Of a stretch of DNA of 64,000 nt, positions 61,270-64,000 are shown in pieces. The notes beneath the pieces are model-generated. The model had not been told where the DNA came from, searched no databases, and saw only the letters and a program-made list of their open reading frames with translations. The stretch lies in assembly GCF_000300255.2 (NCBI RefSeq), contig NC_020913.1, positions 804,692 through 868,691 on the forward strand, written 5' to 3'. The translations under genes and the position numbers were made by a program. The stretch is from Candidatus Methanomethylophilus alvi Mx1201. GTDB lineage: Archaea; Thermoplasmatota; Thermoplasmata; Methanomassiliicoccales; Methanomethylophilaceae. Each line of letters opens with the position of its first letter. The first letter of the stretch is position 1.

Positions 61270-62268
61270 ATGGATGTCAGAAGGGTACAGGTCACCGGAG
61301 GGTCGTCTTTCATGATCACCCTGCCCAAGGAGTGGGCGGAATCGGTCGGTCTGAAGAAGAACGACCCGGTCATGGTGGTGCCGCAGCCGGGAGGGGGCCT
61401 CCTCCTCTCGGTGGGCGGTGTACAGGCCCCCTCCGAGGGCGACGACACGGAGATCGACGCGGACAGGGTGCCGGACTCCGTGGCCCTCTACAGACAGCTG
61501 ATCGGAGCGTACATAGCCGGATTCCGCACCATAACGGTGCATTCGGCCTTCCCCCTGAGGGGATCCATGCTGGAATCCGTCTCCCGCTTCACCCAGACCT
61601 CCATCGGCATGGAGATAGTGGAGGAGGACGAGAACCGCATCGTCATAAAGGACCTGATGGACATCACCGAGGTGGTCCCGCAGAAGAACATACGCCGGGA
61701 GCACCTGTTGGTCAAGCGCATGGTTTCGGACGTCTTCCAGGCGGCCTCCGACATGGACACCGAGAGGCTGGAGGGGATGGCCGACAGAGACACGGAGGTG
61801 GACCGCATCCACTGGATGGTCCAGAGGCAGTCCCGCATACTCCTGAAGGACATCGGTCTCAGCGCAGGCATGGGGGTGGACCTCCGCACCGTCACCGGAT
61901 GTGTGTCCGTGAGCAAGACCTTGGAGAGGATCGGGGACCACGCCGTCCTCATGGCAATCCACACCAAGGACCTGATAAAGGCCGGAGGGAAGGACCTCTG
62001 TGCGGCCATCGGATCCATGGGGGACGGCATCGTGAAGCTGATGGACTCCTGCGTGCAGGCGTGGATGAACACCGACCGCGACGGGTCGGAGGAGTGCATC
62101 CGCATGGCGGAGGCGCAGACCAAGGCGATAGTGTCCGCCTTCGGCAGGATGGAGATGACGGACGAGAGCCTGCCCGTGGACGTGATGGCGGGGAGCTCAA
62201 GGAGACTGGCGGAGTACTGCGCGGATATAGCGGAGATGGCGTTGGACTCGGCGATGGAGAGAGCCTGA
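61270..62268 (+). CDS. phoU: PhoU family regulator with N-terminal AbrB/SpoVT domain
   Basis: 332 residues from ATG 61270 (MDVRRVQVTGGSSFMITLPK). This start gives the usual archaeal PhoU opening with its SpoVT/AbrB swapped-hairpin domain; an ATG at 61240 adds ten residues of no apparent value. Two PhoU helical bundles follow (residues ~75-190 and ~205-325), with SKTLERIGDHAVLMAIHTKD and LAEYCADIAEMALDSAM as the E/D-x3-D-like metal motifs. It modulates the Pst transporter and phosphate response. Last gene of the operon. Confidence 0.9.
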   Translation: MDVRRVQVTGGSSFMITLPKEWAESVGLKKNDPVMVVPQPGGGLLLSVGGVQAPSEGDDTEIDADRVPDSVALYRQLIGAYIAGFRTITVHSAFPLRGSMLESVSRFTQTSIGMEIVEEDENRIVIKDLMDITEVVPQKNIRREHLLVKRMVSDVFQAASDMDTERLEGMADRDTEVDRIHWMVQRQSRILLKDIGLSAGMGVDLRTVTGCVSVSKTLERIGDHAVLMAIHTKDLIKAGGKDLCAAIGSMGDGIVKLMDSCVQAWMNTDRDGSEECIRMAEAQTKAIVSAFGRMEMTDESLPVDVMAGSSRRLAEYCADIAEMALDSAMERA

Positions 62269-62279
62269 ATTTACGACCG

Positions 62280-62849
62280 TGCATCTTGGAATCCCTGTCC
62301 ATGCTCAATCCGACGGTGACCTGCGGCCTGTCGGGACGATGGTCCCTTGAATAACCGACTCTGACGAAATCGTTCTGGGGTGCCTCGAAGTACATGGATG
62401 TCCAATCCATGAACACAGTGTCCATTCCGACACCGTACCTTCTCCTCATCATCTCTCCCAGGAAACATACGATGTCGTCGCTGTTCTCACCCAATCTCTC
62501 GACCGTGCGTTAGACGGATCTCGGGGCATTCGCCCCGAGTCCGTACTCTTCACGGACCCTCTCATCCTCCAGAAGGCGATCGAGTCTCCTCACGGAAAGA
62601 CCGGTCATCTCCACCGAGTTCGCGACCAATGCGATCGTTTCGGACGCCACCGAGTTGCCCTGTCTCCTCTTCAGATCGTCCAGGAATCCGTCCAATCCCG
62701 TGTCCGAGAACACGGATTCCACCAGGACCTTGTTGCCGACGGTCATGGTGAGGTTGTTGTTCGGCTTCGGCATCCTGGCATGTATCCTGCTCATCCTGCG
62801 CGACAATCCATCACTTGTCCCGCCAAACATCCCAGGTCCCGGACCGTAA
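62280..62849 (-). pseudogene. IS1634-like transposase remnant (N-terminal part, with an in-frame TAA)
   Basis: On the minus strand, MFGGTSDGLSRRMSRIHARM ... APRSV ends at TAA 62512-62510, and the same frame continues RTVERLGENSDDIVCFLGEM, DTVFMDWTSMYFEAPQN and VGYSRDHRPDRPQVTVGLSM to about 62285. The second part matches the DDE transposase of the IS1634 group, where (D)VT-x-YYFE and GxSxDHRPDxxQV are conserved. The C-terminal half is missing, cut off at the phoU end. Terminal inverted repeats were not found. It separates the pst operon from the CRISPR array. Confidence 0.6.
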
Positions 62850-62881
62850 CTTTAATCCGAATGATTCCGATGTGGAAGACA

Positions 62882-62927
62882 GCCTTTCGGCCTGTTTGTG
62901 TTTGGCGACTTAAACGAATCGAAAGGC
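62882..62927 (+). terminator. Stem-loop between transposase remnant and CRISPR
   Basis: GCCTTTCG (62882-62889) and CGAAAGGC (62920-62927) pair around a 30-base loop and are followed by CGCTTTTATTC. It could end plus-strand transcripts. Confidence 0.35.
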
Positions 62928-62958
62928 CGCTTTTATTCTATCGCCAGCAGACCGTATC

Positions 62959-62981
62959 GTGCAGGGCGTCAGCCCCTGCAC
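62959..62981 (-). terminator. Hairpin beyond the leader-distal end of the CRISPR array
   Basis: GTGCAGGG-CGTCAGC-CCCTGCAC, a perfect 8-bp stem, lies 47 bases past the last repeat in the direction the array is read (minus strand), a sensible place for a pre-crRNA terminator. Confidence 0.45.
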
Positions 62982-63027
62982 CATATCAAAAATTCACTTG
63001 ATAACTGTCACACTCGGGTCTTAATCA

Positions 63028-64000
63028 ATCTACACTAGTAGAAATTCTGAATGAGTTTTAGACCCACGTTAGGAAGGCTCTGCCTATCGATCTACACTGG
63101 TAGAAATTCTGAATGAGTTTTAGACTGCGGAGTCCGTTGCCTTTGTTATTGAATCTACACTAGTAGAAATTCTGAATGAGTTTTAGACAAACGGTAGCCC
63201 AGGAAGGCTGGCCAATCTACACTAGTAGAAATTCTGAATGAGTTTTAGACGACGGAAGTGATAGGGTAACCGCACCTCATCTACACTAGTAGAAATTCTG
63301 AATGAGTTTTAGACGATGCATCCGCAATGTGTGCCTGCTCATCTACACTAGTAGAAATTCTGAATGAGTTTTAGACGTACCTTGACCGCAAAAAGTGAAC
63401 CGAATCTACACTAGTAGAAATTCTGAATGAGTTTTAGACTAACATGACAGGAAATCCACCCGATATCTACACTAGTAGAAATTCTGAATGAGTTTTAGAC
63501 CCTCGGCGGCAGATGTGGAGACAGAAATCTACACTAGTAGAAATTCTGAATGAGTTTTAGACACATCAAGCCCCTCCAGTCATCCGTCCATCTACACTAG
63601 TAGAAATTCTGAATGAGTTTTAGACATTAAAAGGGGCAGTGCCGAACCGAATCTACACTAGTAGAAATTCTGAATGAGTTTTAGACCCACTTCACAGCCA
63701 AAAGCGTATCTTTATCTACACTAGTAGAGATTCTGAATGAGTTTTAGACCAACCAAATATGGCCCGTTGTTGTTTGCATCTACACTAGTAGAAATTCTGA
63801 ATGAGTTTTAGACCAACCAAATATGGCCCGTTGTTGTTTGCATCTACACTAGTAGAAATTCTGAATGAGTTTTAGACACTTATGACGACATTTTTAGGGC
63901 ATACATCTACACTAGTAGAAATTCTGAATGAGTTTTAGACCCCTGCCGCCTGAATATCTTTGCACCTATCTACACTAGTAGAAATTCTGAATGAGTTTTA
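63028..64000 (-). CRISPR. Type V-A (Cas12a) CRISPR array, continues beyond the window
   Basis: Sixteen 36-bp repeats (the last cut at 33 bases by the window end) and fifteen spacers of 25-28 bp. The minus-strand repeat begins GTCTAAAACTCATTCAG and ends AATTTCTACTAGTGTAGAT, with the UCUAC-UAGU-GUAGA hairpin that Cas12a recognises at the 3' end of the repeat. That fixes the reading direction as minus, with leader and cas genes expected past 64000. Repeat 2 (63090) has ACTGGT for ACTAGT in the hairpin loop, and repeat 12 (63714) has AGAGATT for AGAAATT. Spacers 63750-63777 and 63814-63841 are identical. No cas gene is in the window. Confidence 0.97.

Noticed and set aside
63028..64000. Spacers targeting genes within this window (self-targeting)
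   Set aside because: I compared the fifteen spacers by eye with the window and saw no convincing match outside the array.

Overview
The window reads as a chromosomal segment of a host-associated methanogenic archaeon of the Methanomassiliicoccales (Methanomethylophilaceae-like). The reasons are archaeal TATA boxes placed about 25-35 bp before many start codons, a geranylgeranyl-reductase-family gene for archaeal lipids, several COG1373-type ATPases, an almost complete avoidance of TAG as a stop codon, and a CRISPR array whose repeat has the Cas12a form (AATTTCTAC-loop-GTAGAT), which in archaea is known mainly from this order. The taxonomic call is inference; no rRNA or marker gene is present.

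Region 1 (about 1.46-19.8 kb) is an accessory and defence island in mixed states of decay. It lies between a complete sfsA (757-1455) and a diverged, truncated sfsA 5' end (19645-19791) in the same orientation. Inside are a tyrosine-recombinase remnant, a truncated Eco31I/BsaI-type restriction gene, a nuclease carrying eight zinc ribbons, and an unfamiliar two-gene module of a 1286-aa HTH-helicase-PD-(D/E)XK protein and a 696-aa partner. That module is flanked by a complete and a partial copy of a DEDDh exonuclease gene. Further along are a HepT-MntA pair, a Fic protein, zinc-ribbon and membrane proteins, a CARF-like remnant, a frameshifted AbrB-like gene, a KAP NTPase and a vsr fragment.

Region 2 (19.8-36 kb) is mostly housekeeping with family expansions: a COG1373 ATPase, Sel1-repeat proteins, GltS, de novo vitamin B6 synthesis (pdxS-pdxT) with a PdxY-like salvage kinase nearby, tRNA-Ser(UGA), a BASS-family transporter, an XPD/DinG-like helicase, dapB, a YgiQ-type radical SAM protein and GNAT acetyltransferases. 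One GNAT gene has an in-frame amber codon, which is notable because this archaeal order decodes UAG as pyrrolysine.

Region 3 (36-57 kb) holds a secreted surface protein, an aldo/keto reductase with Fe-S motifs, a zincin, Sel1 proteins, a cytosolic trypsin-like protease, a 1-kb AT-rich gene-poor stretch ending in an 83-bp inverted repeat, a geranylgeranyl reductase, three consecutive GNATs (the last fused to ASCH), an aminopeptidase-like hydrolase, a 3-methyladenine glycosylase with an MFS transporter, a degenerate COG1373 ATPase, an ArsB/NhaD-type permease and two tandem serine recombinases.

Region 4 (57.5-62.3 kb) is a phosphate-uptake operon, pstS-pstCA-pstB-phoU. PstS appears circularly permuted and PstC and PstA are fused into one polypeptide. 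Region 5 is a broken IS1634-like transposase and then a type V-A CRISPR array (16 repeats visible, the last one cut by the window end) read on the minus strand; any cas genes would lie beyond the right edge.
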